64,000 bases of DNA from Azospirillum sp. (GCA_016124535.1 WGNK01000003.1:102001-166000); one strand, 5' to 3'. Counted from the stretch's first letter, positions 44,100 through 53,561 are shown. Notes: generated from the letters alone by a model not told the origin. Made by a program: numbers and translations.

Positions 44100-44885
44100 A
44101 TGTCCGATATCCGAATAATTGCCGTCGCCAATCAGAAAGGCGGGGTCGGCAAGACCACCACCGCCATCAACCTCGCCACCGCGCTGGCTGCGGTCGGCAA
44201 GCAGGTCCTGGTGGTCGATTTCGATCCCCAGGGCAATGCCTCCACCGGACTGGGGATTCCCCGTTCCGACCGCGGCATCGGCAGCTACGATGTCCTGTTC
44301 GGCGATGTTACCCTGGAGCAGGCGGCGATCCCGTCATCAGTGCCCAACTTGGCGATCGTGACCTCCTCGGTCGATCTGTCCGGCGCAGAGATCGAACTGG
44401 TCGGCGCCCCGCGGCGGGAATTCCGCCTGCGCGACGTGGTCACCCGCTCCCAGGTCGCCTATGATTATGTCTTGATCGATTGCCCGCCGGCACTGGGGCT
44501 GCTGACCCTGAACGCCCTGGTCGCGGCCGACGCCGTGCTGGTCCCGCTGCAATGCGAGTTCTACGCATTGGAAGGCTTGAGCCATCTGGTCCGAACCATC
44601 GAGCGGGTCCGCCGCGCCTTCAATCCCCAATTGGAGATTCAGGGCGTGGTGTTGACCATGTTCGACAAGCGCAACAATTTATCCGACATGGTGGCTGCGG
44701 ATGTCCGCGGCTTCTTCGGCGAGAAGGTCTATCAGACGGTGATCCCGCGCAACGTCAAGGTCTCCGAGGCGCCGTCGCATGGCAAGCCGGTGTTGATCTA
44801 TGACCTGCGCTGCCCCGGCGCCCAGGCCTATGTTCATCTGGCCGGCGAGTTGTTGAAGCGCGAGCGGACGAGGATGGTAGCGTGA
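44100..44885 (+). CDS. parA: chromosome partitioning ATPase ParA
   Basis: 261 residues. Deviant Walker A KGGVGKTTTAINLATAL (about 13-29), VLVVDFDPQGNASTGLGI (Walker A'), DYVLIDCPPALGLLTLNAL (Walker B) and PRNVKVSEAPSHGKPV are all in place. This is the chromosomal (Soj-type) ParA without an N-terminal DNA-binding domain. It drives ParB-parS complexes along the nucleoid. Its stop overlaps the GTG start of parB by 4 bases. Confidence 0.97.
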   Translation: MSDIRIIAVANQKGGVGKTTTAINLATALAAVGKQVLVVDFDPQGNASTGLGIPRSDRGIGSYDVLFGDVTLEQAAIPSSVPNLAIVTSSVDLSGAEIELVGAPRREFRLRDVVTRSQVAYDYVLIDCPPALGLLTLNALVAADAVLVPLQCEFYALEGLSHLVRTIERVRRAFNPQLEIQGVVLTMFDKRNNLSDMVAADVRGFFGEKVYQTVIPRNVKVSEAPSHGKPVLIYDLRCPGAQAYVHLAGELLKRERTRMVA

Positions 44886-45787
44886 TCGGAAGCGGCAAAC
44901 GGGCAGAAACCGGGCCAAGCGAAATGCAACGGCGGAGCAACCTGGGACGAGGCCTGTCGGCCTTATTCGGCGAAGCGAGCGAGGATTATGCTTCGCTCGA
45001 CAAAGTTCGCCAGTCCAAGCAGGTGCCGATCGAATTCGTCCATCCCGGTCGTTATCAGCCGCGCCGGCATTTCGATGACGAGTCGCTCCAGGGGCTCGTC
45101 GAGTCGGTGCGCGACAAGGGCATCCTGCAGCCGTTGCTGGTGCGCCGGGATCCCGATTCGTCCAACGTCTTCGAGATCATCGCCGGTGAGCGCCGCTGGC
45201 GCGCGGCGCAGATTGTCGGGCTCCACGAAGTCCCGGTGATCATCCGCGAACTCACCGACCGCGAGGCACTGGAAATCTCGCTGATCGAGAATATCCAGCG
45301 CCAGGACCTGACCGCGCTCGAAGAGGCCGAGGGCTACCGCCGGCTGATCGACGAGTTCGCCCATACTCAAGAAGAGCTGGCCAAGGCGATCGGCAAGAGC
45401 CGCAGCCACGTCGCCAATATGCTGCGCCTGCTGACTTTGCCCGATCCGGTCAAGCAGATGGTCCAGGACGGCAGCCTGAGCGCCGGCCATGCCCGCGCCG
45501 TGCTGTCGCTGCCCGACCCGGTCGAGGCGGCACGTCAAGTGCTTGAGCGCGGCCTCACCGTTCGCCAAACCGAAGAGCTGGCGCGCACCACCGATAAGCC
45601 GGAACGGGCGATCGCCCGCGCCGTCGCCGCGGTCAAGGACGCCGACCTGACCGAGCTGGAACGCGAGGTCTCGGCGCGACTGGGGCTGAAGGTCACGATC
45701 ACGCCCAAGGGCAAGAGCGGGACGGTGGCAATCCAGTACCTGACCCTCGACCAGTTCGACGATATCTTGCGCCGCCTCAACGGCTGA
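44882..45787 (+). CDS. parB: chromosome partitioning protein ParB (CTPase)
   Basis: 301 residues from the GTG at 44882 (an ATG at 44924 is possible). N-terminal RRSNLGRGLSALFGE contains the basic peptide that contacts ParA; the ParB/Srx domain has GILQPLLVR and the CTP-binding GERRWRAAQ; the helix-turn-helix is ELAKAIGKSRSHVANMLRLL; the C-terminal dimer domain ends DQFDDILRRLNG. Binds parS and spreads as a CTP-dependent clamp. Followed by a strong terminator hairpin. Confidence 0.97.
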   Translation: MIGSGKRAETGPSEMQRRSNLGRGLSALFGEASEDYASLDKVRQSKQVPIEFVHPGRYQPRRHFDDESLQGLVESVRDKGILQPLLVRRDPDSSNVFEIIAGERRWRAAQIVGLHEVPVIIRELTDREALEISLIENIQRQDLTALEEAEGYRRLIDEFAHTQEELAKAIGKSRSHVANMLRLLTLPDPVKQMVQDGSLSAGHARAVLSLPDPVEAARQVLERGLTVRQTEELARTTDKPERAIARAVAAVKDADLTELEREVSARLGLKVTITPKGKSGTVAIQYLTLDQFDDILRRLNG

Positions 45788-45851
45788 CCCGCGCCCCAGC
45801 CTGGGCGCCGTCACCCGATCGTGAGACGGCGTGATTTTACCCCGACCGGCC

Positions 45852-45886
45852 AAGCGTCGCATGGTGCCAGCCATGCGACGCTTTTT
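45852..45886 (+). terminator. parB terminator hairpin overlapping the next start codon
   Basis: A perfect 13-bp stem AAGCGTCGCATGG / CCATGCGACGCTT (45852-45864 with 45871-45883), 6-nt loop and TTTTT at 45882-45886, 65 bp past the parB stop. The right arm contains the ATG at 45873 that fits best as the start of the downstream exported protein, so the structure may terminate parB transcripts and also hide that start. Confidence 0.88.
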
Positions 45887-46598
45887 CATTCTGGCCGCAG
45901 CGGTCGGCTTTCTCGTCGTGCCGCCACCGGCCACCGCCGATTCGACCGTCGTCGAGTTGTTCACCTCCCAAGGCTGTTCGTCGTGCCCGCCGGCCGATGC
46001 GCTGCTCGGCGAGTTGGCGGCGCGCGACGATGTGGTGGCGCTTGCCTTCCACGTCACCTATTGGGACCGCCTCGGCTGGCCCGACCCGTTCGCCGCCCCC
46101 TGGGCGACCGACCGTCAGCATGCCTATCGGCAGGCGATGTCTTTGCCCTACGTCTACACGCCGCAAATGGTGATCGACGGGCAGCGCGAGGTGGTCGGAA
46201 GCCATCGCGGCGAAGTCCTGGCCGCATTGGCCGATCGGGGTCGCGCGCGTCCGGCCGGCGTTGCCGTGCGCCTGACCCGCCCCGCCCCCGATCGCCTGCA
46301 GGTGAGCCTGCCGGGGCAGGATCGCCCGCTCGCGGCGAAAGTGTGGCTGGCGCGTTATGATGCGGTCAACGTCACCAAGGTTTCGGCCGGCGAGAACGGC
46401 GGACGTCGCCTGACCGACGTCAACGCCGTACGGCAATTGACCGATCTGGGCGGCTGGTCCGGTGAGGCGCGCGCGCTCACGGTTCCTTTAACCGCGGGTT
46501 CGGCCGCCGGGGGCGTCGCCGTGATCATTCAAGCCAGCAACCCGTCTGGCCAGCCGGGGGCAGTGGTCGGCGCGGCCAAGCTCGAATGGGGTCGATAG
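45873..46598 (+). CDS. exported DUF1223 protein
   Basis: 241 residues from ATG 45873; ATG 45861 or GTG 45831 would add residues ahead of the signal peptide. Signal peptide MRRFFILAAAVGFLVVPPP, cleavage near TADS. The mature part opens with VVELFTSQGCSSCPPADALL (thioredoxin-like fold with the CSSC motif), then FHVTYWDRLGWPDPFA, YTPQMVIDGQ and VIIQ, all typical of DUF1223. Role unknown, presumably a periplasmic redox or chaperone protein. No clear ribosome binding site: the start lies inside the parB terminator stem. Confidence 0.85.
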   Translation: MRRFFILAAAVGFLVVPPPATADSTVVELFTSQGCSSCPPADALLGELAARDDVVALAFHVTYWDRLGWPDPFAAPWATDRQHAYRQAMSLPYVYTPQMVIDGQREVVGSHRGEVLAALADRGRARPAGVAVRLTRPAPDRLQVSLPGQDRPLAAKVWLARYDAVNVTKVSAGENGGRRLTDVNAVRQLTDLGGWSGEARALTVPLTAGSAAGGVAVIIQASNPSGQPGAVVGAAKLEWGR

Positions 46599-46602
46599 CG
46601 GC

Positions 46603-46632
46603 AAAAAAAATGTGGGGGCATAGCCCCCACAT
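46603..46632 (-). terminator. rho-independent terminator of htpG
   Basis: ATGTGGGGGC / GCCCCCACAT (46610-46619 and 46623-46632) with a 3-nt loop; on the minus strand the stem is followed by eight Ts (A run 46603-46610). It lies about 40 bp past the htpG stop and close to the convergent DUF1223 stop. Confidence 0.9.
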
Positions 46633-46674
46633 CCAGGCCGGGACCGAACGGCCCCGGACACCGATTCGGAAAAG

Positions 46675-48561
46675 TTACGCAGCCAGGCCAAGGTCGCAGA
46701 CACCGCGTTCCAGGAAGGCGGCCAGACGTCGGGAAAAGCCGGTGGGATCGGGCAATTGCTCGCCCTCGACGATGCGTGCCTGATCGAGCAACAGCCAGGC
46801 GACATCGGCGAGCGAGCTTGCTGCCCCCGGCGCCTTGGCCAGAGCCACCAGGCGTTTGATCAAGCCATGGGCCGGGTTGATCTCCAGCACCCGCTTGGCC
46901 ATGCCGGCCCCCAATTGCTTGTGTTGGCGGAGCAGCCGCTCCAGATGCATGTCCATGTCGCCGTCATCGGCGACCAGGCACACCGCACTGTCGGTCAGAC
47001 GTTCCGAGACCCGGACGTCCTTCACCGCATCGCCCAGAGTGGTCTTGAACAGCGCAACCAGAGTGGCGACGTCGCCTTCGGCGGGCTTTTCCGGCTCGGG
47101 CTGGGGCTCTGACGGCTTGATCTTGGCCAGGTCGGCGCCGCCCTTGGTGACCGATTTGAAGCTCTTGTCCTTGAACGACGAGACCGCCGCCACCCAGAAT
47201 TCATCGACCGGATCGGTCAGCAGCAGCACCTCGACGCCGCGCGCCTTGAAGCCTTCGAGCTGTGGGCTCTTCAGCAGGACTTCGCGGTCGTCGCCGGTGA
47301 TCAGGAAGATTGCGTCCTGACCTTCCTTCATCCGTCCGACATAGTCCTCGAGCGAAACCAGCCCGTCGCCATGGGTCGACTGGAAGCGGGCGAGTTTGAG
47401 CAGGGTGTCCCGATTCTCGAAGTCCTCGTAGAGCCCCTCCTTCATCACCGCGCCGAAGTTTTCCCAGAAGGTCGCGTATTCCGCCGCCGCCTCGGCATCG
47501 TCGGACTTCTTGGCCAGATCGCCGAGCACCCGCCGGACCAGCCCGGTCTTGATCCGGCTGACCACCGGGTTGTTCTGCAGCATCTCGCGGCTGACGTTCA
47601 GCGGCAGGTCCTCGCTGTCGACGACGCCGCGCAGAAAGCGCAAATAAGGCGGCAGCAGTCCCTCGGCTTCCTCGGTGATGAACACCCGCCGGACATAGAG
47701 CTTGACCCGATGGACCCGCTTGGGATCGAACAGATCGAACGGCTTCATTGAGGGGACGAACAACAGGCTGGTGTATTCCAGCTTGCCTTCGGCGCGCCAG
47801 TGAACGGTCAGCCAAGGATCGTCAAAGCCGTGGCCGACATGGTGATAGAATTCCTTGTACTGTTCCGCGGTGATTTCCGACTTGGGCCGGGTCCACAGCG
47901 CCGATGCCCGGTTCAGCACCTTGGCGTCTTCACCGCTACCCAGACGGATTGGCAAGGCGATGTGGTCGGAATACTTGGTCACGATTGCGCGCAGCCGATG
48001 CTCCTCCAGGTATTCCCCATCCCCCTCGCGCAGATGGATCACCACGCGGGTACCGCGCGCGACATCCTCGGCCTCGGACACCGTGAACTCGCCCTGACCG
48101 TCGGATAGCCAGCGCCAGCCCTGGGTCTCGCCGGCCCGCCGGGTCAGGACCTCGACCTTGGTCGCGACCATGAAGGCGGAATAGAAGCCGACGCCGAACT
48201 GGCCGATCAGACTGACATCCTTGCGGGCGTCCCCGCTCAACTGATTGACGAACGCGGCGGTGCCCGAGCGCGCGATGGTGCCGAGGTCATCGATCAGGTT
48301 TTGCCGCCCCATGCCGATACCATTGTCGGCAACGGTCAGGGTCTTGGCCTCCGCATCGGCGATCAAGGTGATCGCCAGATTGGGGTCGTCGGCCGAGAGC
48401 TCCGGCTGGGTCAGAGCGGCATAGCGCAGGCGGTCACAGGCATCGGACGCGTTGGAGATCAGCTCGCGCAGAAAGACTTCCTTTTCGCTATAGAGCGAAT
48501 GCGCGACGATATCGAGCAGTCGGCTGACCTCCGCCTGGAAACTGAGCCGTTCCTCGGTCAT
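46675..48561 (-). CDS. htpG: Hsp90-family chaperone HtpG
   Basis: 628 residues. The GHKL ATPase domain has ELISNASDACDRLRY (about 34-48), ADNGIGM, GQFGVGFYSAFMVA, and the middle domain has the catalytic Arg region PLNVSREMLQNN. The C-terminal dimerisation domain is complete and there is no MEEVD tail, as expected in bacteria. Cytoplasmic ATP-dependent chaperone. Monocistronic, with a heat-shock-like promoter upstream and a terminator downstream. Confidence 0.97.
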   Translation of the reverse strand: MTEERLSFQAEVSRLLDIVAHSLYSEKEVFLRELISNASDACDRLRYAALTQPELSADDPNLAITLIADAEAKTLTVADNGIGMGRQNLIDDLGTIARSGTAAFVNQLSGDARKDVSLIGQFGVGFYSAFMVATKVEVLTRRAGETQGWRWLSDGQGEFTVSEAEDVARGTRVVIHLREGDGEYLEEHRLRAIVTKYSDHIALPIRLGSGEDAKVLNRASALWTRPKSEITAEQYKEFYHHVGHGFDDPWLTVHWRAEGKLEYTSLLFVPSMKPFDLFDPKRVHRVKLYVRRVFITEEAEGLLPPYLRFLRGVVDSEDLPLNVSREMLQNNPVVSRIKTGLVRRVLGDLAKKSDDAEAAAEYATFWENFGAVMKEGLYEDFENRDTLLKLARFQSTHGDGLVSLEDYVGRMKEGQDAIFLITGDDREVLLKSPQLEGFKARGVEVLLLTDPVDEFWVAAVSSFKDKSFKSVTKGGADLAKIKPSEPQPEPEKPAEGDVATLVALFKTTLGDAVKDVRVSERLTDSAVCLVADDGDMDMHLERLLRQHKQLGAGMAKRVLEINPAHGLIKRLVALAKAPGAASSLADVAWLLLDQARIVEGEQLPDPTGFSRRLAAFLERGVCDLGLAA

Positions 48562-48610
48562 GGGTATTCACCTTCGATCAAAATGGAGAGCGGGCGTTTG
48601 TTCACGGCTG

Positions 48611-48639
48611 ATATGTGAAAGCGAGCGCCGTTGCGCAAG
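48611..48639 (-). promoter_or_regulatory. candidate heat-shock (sigma-32) promoter of htpG
   Basis: On the minus strand CTTG (48639-48636) is followed after 18 nt by CACATAT (48617-48611), close to the alphaproteobacterial sigma-32 pattern CTTG-N17/18-CYTATNT, about 50 bp upstream of the htpG ATG. The -10 match is imperfect. Confidence 0.35.
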
Positions 48640-48682
48640 CCTTAGCCGCTCTGCCCGAACCATGCGCCATTTTGCCGACACG

Positions 48683-48706
48683 AAAAAGGGGACCACAAGG
48701 GTCCCC
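48683..48706 (-). terminator. rho-independent terminator of the DUF2125-like gene
   Basis: GGGGACC / GGTCCCC (48688-48694 and 48700-48706) with a 5-nt loop; on the minus strand it is followed by TTTTT (A run 48683-48687), 30 bp past the stop. Confidence 0.85.
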
Positions 48707-48735
48707 CCGATCGCCGGTTGTGGCAAGCTGCGACA

Positions 48736-50328
48736 CTATTTCCCGTGTTTGCCGGCCGCCGGCGGCGCACCGCCGCCCAGCAACGCGGTGAGGTCGGCAC
48801 CGTTCAGACCAACCTTGCCATCGGCGCTGAGGCCAATCTTGTAGTTCCGGGTGTCCCGCCCCTGGTCATCCTTGCCCGGCAGGCCCATCGCCTGAACCAT
48901 GCCAAGCATGGCCAGCGAATTCTGGGTTTCCGGATCAACCGCCTGGCCGGTTGGCGGCTGGATCGACTTGATCGCGATCTCGAGGCCACGCAGCACCAGA
49001 TTGAAATCGGCCTCCATGCCGAACACCGCCCCGGCGTTGAACCGGGATGTCCCGACCAGCCTGGCCGCGGTCGCCGGGGTATCGATCTGGAGCAGGCCGA
49101 CGCGGATCTCCGCCTTGCTCCGGCTCAGCTCGCCCAGAACCTGCTGCCCCAGTTGCTCGCTGTCGACCACCGGCTTTTCACCGGCTGCCGGGGCATCGAA
49201 GACATTGGCGAAAGCATCCCACAACCCGCCATTGGGCAGATTGGCCGCGGCGATCTTGAGCGCGATCCGTTCCGGCATGAACTGCGCCGGCGTCACCGCG
49301 GGTTCGATCTTCAACCCGGTATGGTCGTAGCCCAGGCTCAGGGTCGAGGTTGCCTGGTCGAGCCCGTCCAGCGAGAGATCGATGGCGATCCCCGAGAAGG
49401 CGAATCGGCTACCCTCAGACGGCGTCGCCAGCGCGAAATCGTGGATTTCGAGTCGGCCGGACGCCCCGGCAAACAGCCCGTGCAACATCGCCAGCCGCTT
49501 CTTGACCGCCGCCGCCGGGATGCCCTTGGGCTGTGCCTCCAACTGCTCGTCAATATTGGCGGCGTGGGCGAGGTCCATATCGACGATCGCGGCATCCAGG
49601 CCCGCACGCCCGACATGACCCAATTCGACGCCATGCTCGTCGGTCACCGACAGCTCGTTGACCCCAAGGGTGCTGGGACCGCTCCAGCGGCCGGGGCGAA
49701 GTTCGGACAGATCCGTCTTGACCGTCACCGCGCCCAGACGAAGCCCCGAACCATCCCGGACCGAACTGGCGCGGATGTCGCGCAGCGCCATGTCGGCCTT
49801 AACCAGAGTTTCCAAGGCCGGAACCCAGGTGCCGGTCAGTTTCTGCTCGCCGACCGTCAATTCACCCTCCGGCTTGCCTTCGGCCGAGAGCAGGGGGATC
49901 TTCGCCGGCACCGTCGCGGCGACGCCGAACCGGCCATCCGCCGAAGGCGACACCGCCAATTTGACCACGCCGACCGCCAGCGCGCTGTGATCCTCGCCGA
50001 TCAATGTCAGCGCCGGCAGCACCACTTCGTAATGGTCCTCGATCGCCACCGCCGTGACCTTGCCGTCCCAGCGATAGGCCAGGCCTTCCCCGGTTGCCGG
50101 AAACCAGCGGCGCAGTTCGGAGTCGATCGCTTCGGCCAACCGGCCGGCCGCTTCCGCGGAGATCGGCAGGAAGGTTTCCGAGGGTGGCGCCAGCACCTTG
50201 GTCTGAACCGCGGTATCGGACGGCACCGCGGGCGGCGGCGGGGCAGCAAGCGCGGAGCCGGCCAGCACCGGGGCCAAACCCAGGACAAAGCAGAACGCCG
50301 CGATGGCGCGCGGGGGGAAGCCGGGCAT
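48736..50328 (-). CDS. exported DUF2125-like protein
   Basis: 530 residues from ATG 50328, with a strong AGGAGGA ribosome binding site 5 nt upstream. Signal peptide (hydrophobic about 8-26, cleavage near ALA-A). The long body has repeated beta-strand-like stretches (LTLIGEDHSALAVGVVKLAVS; DFALATPSEGSRFAFSGIAI; LSLGYDHTGLKIEP), the pattern of DUF2125 proteins of alphaproteobacteria. It ends with a Gly/Pro-rich tail. Function unknown; envelope location expected. Divergent from the helicase gene, 210 bp apart. Confidence 0.7.
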   Translation of the reverse strand: MPGFPPRAIAAFCFVLGLAPVLAGSALAAPPPPAVPSDTAVQTKVLAPPSETFLPISAEAAGRLAEAIDSELRRWFPATGEGLAYRWDGKVTAVAIEDHYEVVLPALTLIGEDHSALAVGVVKLAVSPSADGRFGVAATVPAKIPLLSAEGKPEGELTVGEQKLTGTWVPALETLVKADMALRDIRASSVRDGSGLRLGAVTVKTDLSELRPGRWSGPSTLGVNELSVTDEHGVELGHVGRAGLDAAIVDMDLAHAANIDEQLEAQPKGIPAAAVKKRLAMLHGLFAGASGRLEIHDFALATPSEGSRFAFSGIAIDLSLDGLDQATSTLSLGYDHTGLKIEPAVTPAQFMPERIALKIAAANLPNGGLWDAFANVFDAPAAGEKPVVDSEQLGQQVLGELSRSKAEIRVGLLQIDTPATAARLVGTSRFNAGAVFGMEADFNLVLRGLEIAIKSIQPPTGQAVDPETQNSLAMLGMVQAMGLPGKDDQGRDTRNYKIGLSADGKVGLNGADLTALLGGGAPPAAGKHGK

Positions 50329-50538
50329 AAATCCTCCTGATGCGTGCTCGCCGGCGACGACGGGCGTCGGCTTCGGCGGTTTTCCGTGCCCATCCATAGC
50401 GCGCGGCTCCGGCACGGTCTATCGCCAAGACGCCTCCGCACCGCCCGCCGGGGGCAAATGCGCGCTTGTGTCGCCGGGCCGGCCCTGACCAATCAACCGA
50501 CCCTTGCAATGCGCCGAAGGATGCCGAGGAATCGACCG

Positions 50539-53103
50539 ATGATCCGGTTTCCCAGCCAGCAGGGCCAGGAACCGCCGGCACCGGCCGCTCCCGGGGTCGG
50601 GCGGGTGACCGCCGTGCTGGGTCCCACCAACACCGGCAAGACCCATTTCGCGATCGAGCGTATGCTCGGCCATCGCAGCGGCATGATCGGCTTTCCGCTG
50701 CGCCTGCTCGCGCGCGAGAACTACGACCGGGTGGTCGCGGCCCGCGGGGCCGGGTCGGTCGCCCTGATCACCGGCGAAGAGATGATCGTGCCGGCGCACC
50801 CGCGCTGGTTCGTCTGCACGGTCGAGGCGATGCCGGTCGACCGCCCGGTGGCGTTCCTGGCCATCGATGAGATCCAGCTGTGCGCCGACCGCGAGCGCGG
50901 CCATGTCTTCACCGACCGCCTGCTCCACGCCCGCGGGGAGGAAGAGACACTGCTGCTGGGGGCCGAGACCATCAGGCCGCTGCTCCGCCGCCTCCTGCCG
51001 CGTGTCGAGTTCATCACCCGGCCGCGCTTTTCCGCGCTCAGCTATGCCGGCCACCGCAAGCTGACCCGGCTGCCGCCGCGCTCCGCCGTGGTCGCGTTCT
51101 CGGCACCGGAGGTCTATGGCATCGCCGAGCAGATACGGCGCCAGCGCGGCGGTACCGCGGTGGTCCTGGGCGCCTTGTCGCCCCGAACCCGCAACGCCCA
51201 GGTCGAACTCTACCAGGCCGGCGAGGTCGACTATCTGGTCGCCACCGACGCCATCGGCATGGGGCTCAACATGGATATCGACCATGTCGCGTTCGCCCGC
51301 CTGAGCAAATTCGACGGATGCGCGCCGCGCCGGCTCAACGCCCATGAACTGGCCCAGATCGCCGGCCGCGCCGGCCGCCACACCGCCGACGGCAGCTTCG
51401 GAACCACCGGCGAGGAACTGGGCGGCGAGCGGTTGGTCGGGGGAGAGCCCAGCGGCCGCGGGCTCGACCCCGAGGTGATCGAGGCGATCGAAAATCACTG
51501 CTTCGAGCCGCTGCGGCTGCTGATGTGGCGCAATCACCGCCTGCGCTTCGACTCGGCAACCGCCCTGCTGCGCTCGCTGGAGGAGCGGCCGACACGGCCG
51601 GAATTGATGCGAATGCGCGAGGCCGACGACCACCTGGCCCTGGCCACCCTGCTGCACGATCCCGACCTGGCCCGCCTGGCCGGGCACCCCGAAGCGGTTC
51701 GCCTGCTGTGGGAGGTGTGCCGGATTCCCGACTTCCGAAAGATTCTGTCGGAGGCCCACACCCGGTTGCTCGGCCAGATCTACCGCCACCTGCGCCGCCC
51801 CGAACAGCGTCTGCCGGAAGACTGGATCGCCGGCCTGGTCACCCGGCTCGACCGCTGCGACGGCGATATCGACGCCCTGGTGTCGCGGATCGCCCATGTC
51901 CGCACCTGGACCTATGTCTCCCACCGGAGCGACTGGCTCGCCGATCCCGGCCATTGGCGCGACCGTACGCGTGCGATCGAGGACCGCTTGTCCGATGCCC
52001 TGCACCAGCGCCTGACCCAGCGCTTCGTCGACCGCCGCTCGGCGCTCCTGGTCAAGACCCTGAAAGGCGGCGGCGACTTTTTGGCCGCGGTGACCAGGAC
52101 CGGGGAAGTGATCGTCGAGGGGCATGGAGTCGGCGAACTCGAAGGCTTTCGCTTCGTCCCCGATGGCAGTGCCCGCGGCACCGATGGCCGCGCCCTGATG
52201 AGCGCCGCCCGCCGCGCCCTCAAAGACGAGATCGCGGCACGGCTGCGCCGGCTGGAGAGCGAGCATGAGGATAGTTTGATCCTGGGAGCCGACGGCGTCG
52301 TGACCTGGCACGGTGCGCCGGCCGGACGGCTGAGCGCCGGCCCTTCGCTGCTGACGCCGGCGGTGACGCCGCTCCATGACGAATTGCTCGACCCCGGACA
52401 GCGCGAGCGCCTGCGCCGTCGCCTGGAACGACGGGTTACCACATATTTCGCCGACGCCCTGGCCCCGCTCATGACCCTGCGCGACGCCGAGTTGTCCGGT
52501 CCTGGCCGTGGCTTGGCCTTCCAGTTGGTCGAGGGCCTGGGCTGCCTGTCCCGCCACGGCGCCGCGGCCCTGGTCGATGGCCTCGGGCAGGCCGACCGTC
52601 GCCAGCTCGGCCAGCTCGGCGTCCGGATCGGGGTGACCCGGCTCTACCTGCCGGCGCTGCTCAAACCCCGCGCAGTGGCGGCGCGGGCATTGCTGTGGGC
52701 GGTTCGCCATGGCCTGGCGCTGCCGACCCCGACCCCGCCCGCGGGACGAGTGTCGCTGGTACCGCCGCCGGGCCTGCCTGGGGGCTGGTTCGAGGCGATC
52801 GGCTATCCCGTGGTCGGGCCGCGTGCCATCCGCGCCGACTTGCTCGACCGCTTCGAGCGCAGGCTCATCCCGCTGGCCCGGTCCGGTGCGATGACCGCGG
52901 ATCCCGCCCTGGCCCAGAGTCTGGGTGCAGAGGCGGGCGAACTCGCGGGTATCCTGATTGCGCTCGGCTGGAAACAGCACCACGCCTCCGACGGGTCCGT
53001 GGTGTGGCGGCCCAGCCGCGTCCGCCGTCCGCCCCCGCCCCGGCGATCCCGCCCCGAGCACGGCCCGTTCGCGAAGCTGAAAGAACTCGAACCGGCACCA
53101 TGA
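50539..53103 (+). CDS. Suv3-like ATP-dependent RNA helicase
   Basis: 854 residues from ATG 50539 (GAGGA upstream; ATGs at 50509 and 50521 are alternatives). Superfamily 2 motifs: Walker A GPTNTGKTHFAI, GFPLRLLAREN, motif II AIDEIQ (the Suv3 form of the DEAD box), motif III LLGAET, TDAIGMGLNMDI and motif VI QIAGRAGRH. The long C-terminal region (about 400-854) has family-conserved helical parts, LGAEAGELAGIL, and a basic Pro/Arg tail (about 825-845). Mitochondrial Suv3 unwinds RNA for degradation; bacterial homologues are less studied. Its stop overlaps the S4 protein start by 4 bases. Confidence 0.88.
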   Translation: MIRFPSQQGQEPPAPAAPGVGRVTAVLGPTNTGKTHFAIERMLGHRSGMIGFPLRLLARENYDRVVAARGAGSVALITGEEMIVPAHPRWFVCTVEAMPVDRPVAFLAIDEIQLCADRERGHVFTDRLLHARGEEETLLLGAETIRPLLRRLLPRVEFITRPRFSALSYAGHRKLTRLPPRSAVVAFSAPEVYGIAEQIRRQRGGTAVVLGALSPRTRNAQVELYQAGEVDYLVATDAIGMGLNMDIDHVAFARLSKFDGCAPRRLNAHELAQIAGRAGRHTADGSFGTTGEELGGERLVGGEPSGRGLDPEVIEAIENHCFEPLRLLMWRNHRLRFDSATALLRSLEERPTRPELMRMREADDHLALATLLHDPDLARLAGHPEAVRLLWEVCRIPDFRKILSEAHTRLLGQIYRHLRRPEQRLPEDWIAGLVTRLDRCDGDIDALVSRIAHVRTWTYVSHRSDWLADPGHWRDRTRAIEDRLSDALHQRLTQRFVDRRSALLVKTLKGGGDFLAAVTRTGEVIVEGHGVGELEGFRFVPDGSARGTDGRALMSAARRALKDEIAARLRRLESEHEDSLILGADGVVTWHGAPAGRLSAGPSLLTPAVTPLHDELLDPGQRERLRRRLERRVTTYFADALAPLMTLRDAELSGPGRGLAFQLVEGLGCLSRHGAAALVDGLGQADRRQLGQLGVRIGVTRLYLPALLKPRAVAARALLWAVRHGLALPTPTPPAGRVSLVPPPGLPGGWFEAIGYPVVGPRAIRADLLDRFERRLIPLARSGAMTADPALAQSLGAEAGELAGILIALGWKQHHASDGSVVWRPSRVRRPPPPRRSRPEHGPFAKLKELEPAP

Positions 53104-53453
53104 CCGGCGGCAGCGACACCAGGCCGACAGCCGAAGCGGGGCACCAGCGCCTGGACAAGTGGCTATGGCAGGCGCGCTTCTGCAAGACACGCAGCCTCGC
53201 CGCCCAACTCTGCGGCACCGGCCGACTCCGTTGCAGCGGCACCGCCGTGACCAAACCCCACCACCCGGTCAAACCCGGCGACGTACTGACCTTTCCGCTT
53301 GGCCGCCATATCCGGGTGATCCAGGTCCTCGCCCTCGGCACCCGGCGCGGTCCCGCGCCCGAAGCCCGGACGCTTTATCGCGATCTCGATCCACCGGCGC
53401 CCGAGAACGCTCTGCCGCAGCCGGCACAAGCTCCGTGGCCGCGCGAAAAGTGA
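53100..53453 (+). CDS. S4-domain RNA-binding protein (Hsp15-like)
   Basis: 117 residues from ATG 53100 (ATGA overlap with the helicase). The S4 fold begins RLDKWLWQARFCKTRSLAA and continues with LTFPLGRHIRVIQVL, as in Hsp15/HslR, which binds stalled 50S subunits with peptidyl-tRNA. The C-terminus is Pro-rich and short of the basic tail of Escherichia coli Hsp15. Coupling to an RNA helicase suggests an RNA-handling pair. Confidence 0.88.
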   Translation: MTGGSDTRPTAEAGHQRLDKWLWQARFCKTRSLAAQLCGTGRLRCSGTAVTKPHHPVKPGDVLTFPLGRHIRVIQVLALGTRRGPAPEARTLYRDLDPPAPENALPQPAQAPWPREK

Positions 53454-53561
53454 CCTGGGTTGCGCGTCGGCGTGACGCAGGCGGTCGTAATATCCCAAGC
53501 CATTGCTTAAATTGAAAACAGGCGGCGACCGGGCCGCGGTCGTGGAGCGGGGAGAGCAACC

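Noticed and set aside
41460..45787. parABS considered as evidence of a plasmid or chromid.
   Set aside because: ParA is the short chromosomal type and the genes are embedded in mnmE-mnmG-rsmG, the normal chromosomal context.
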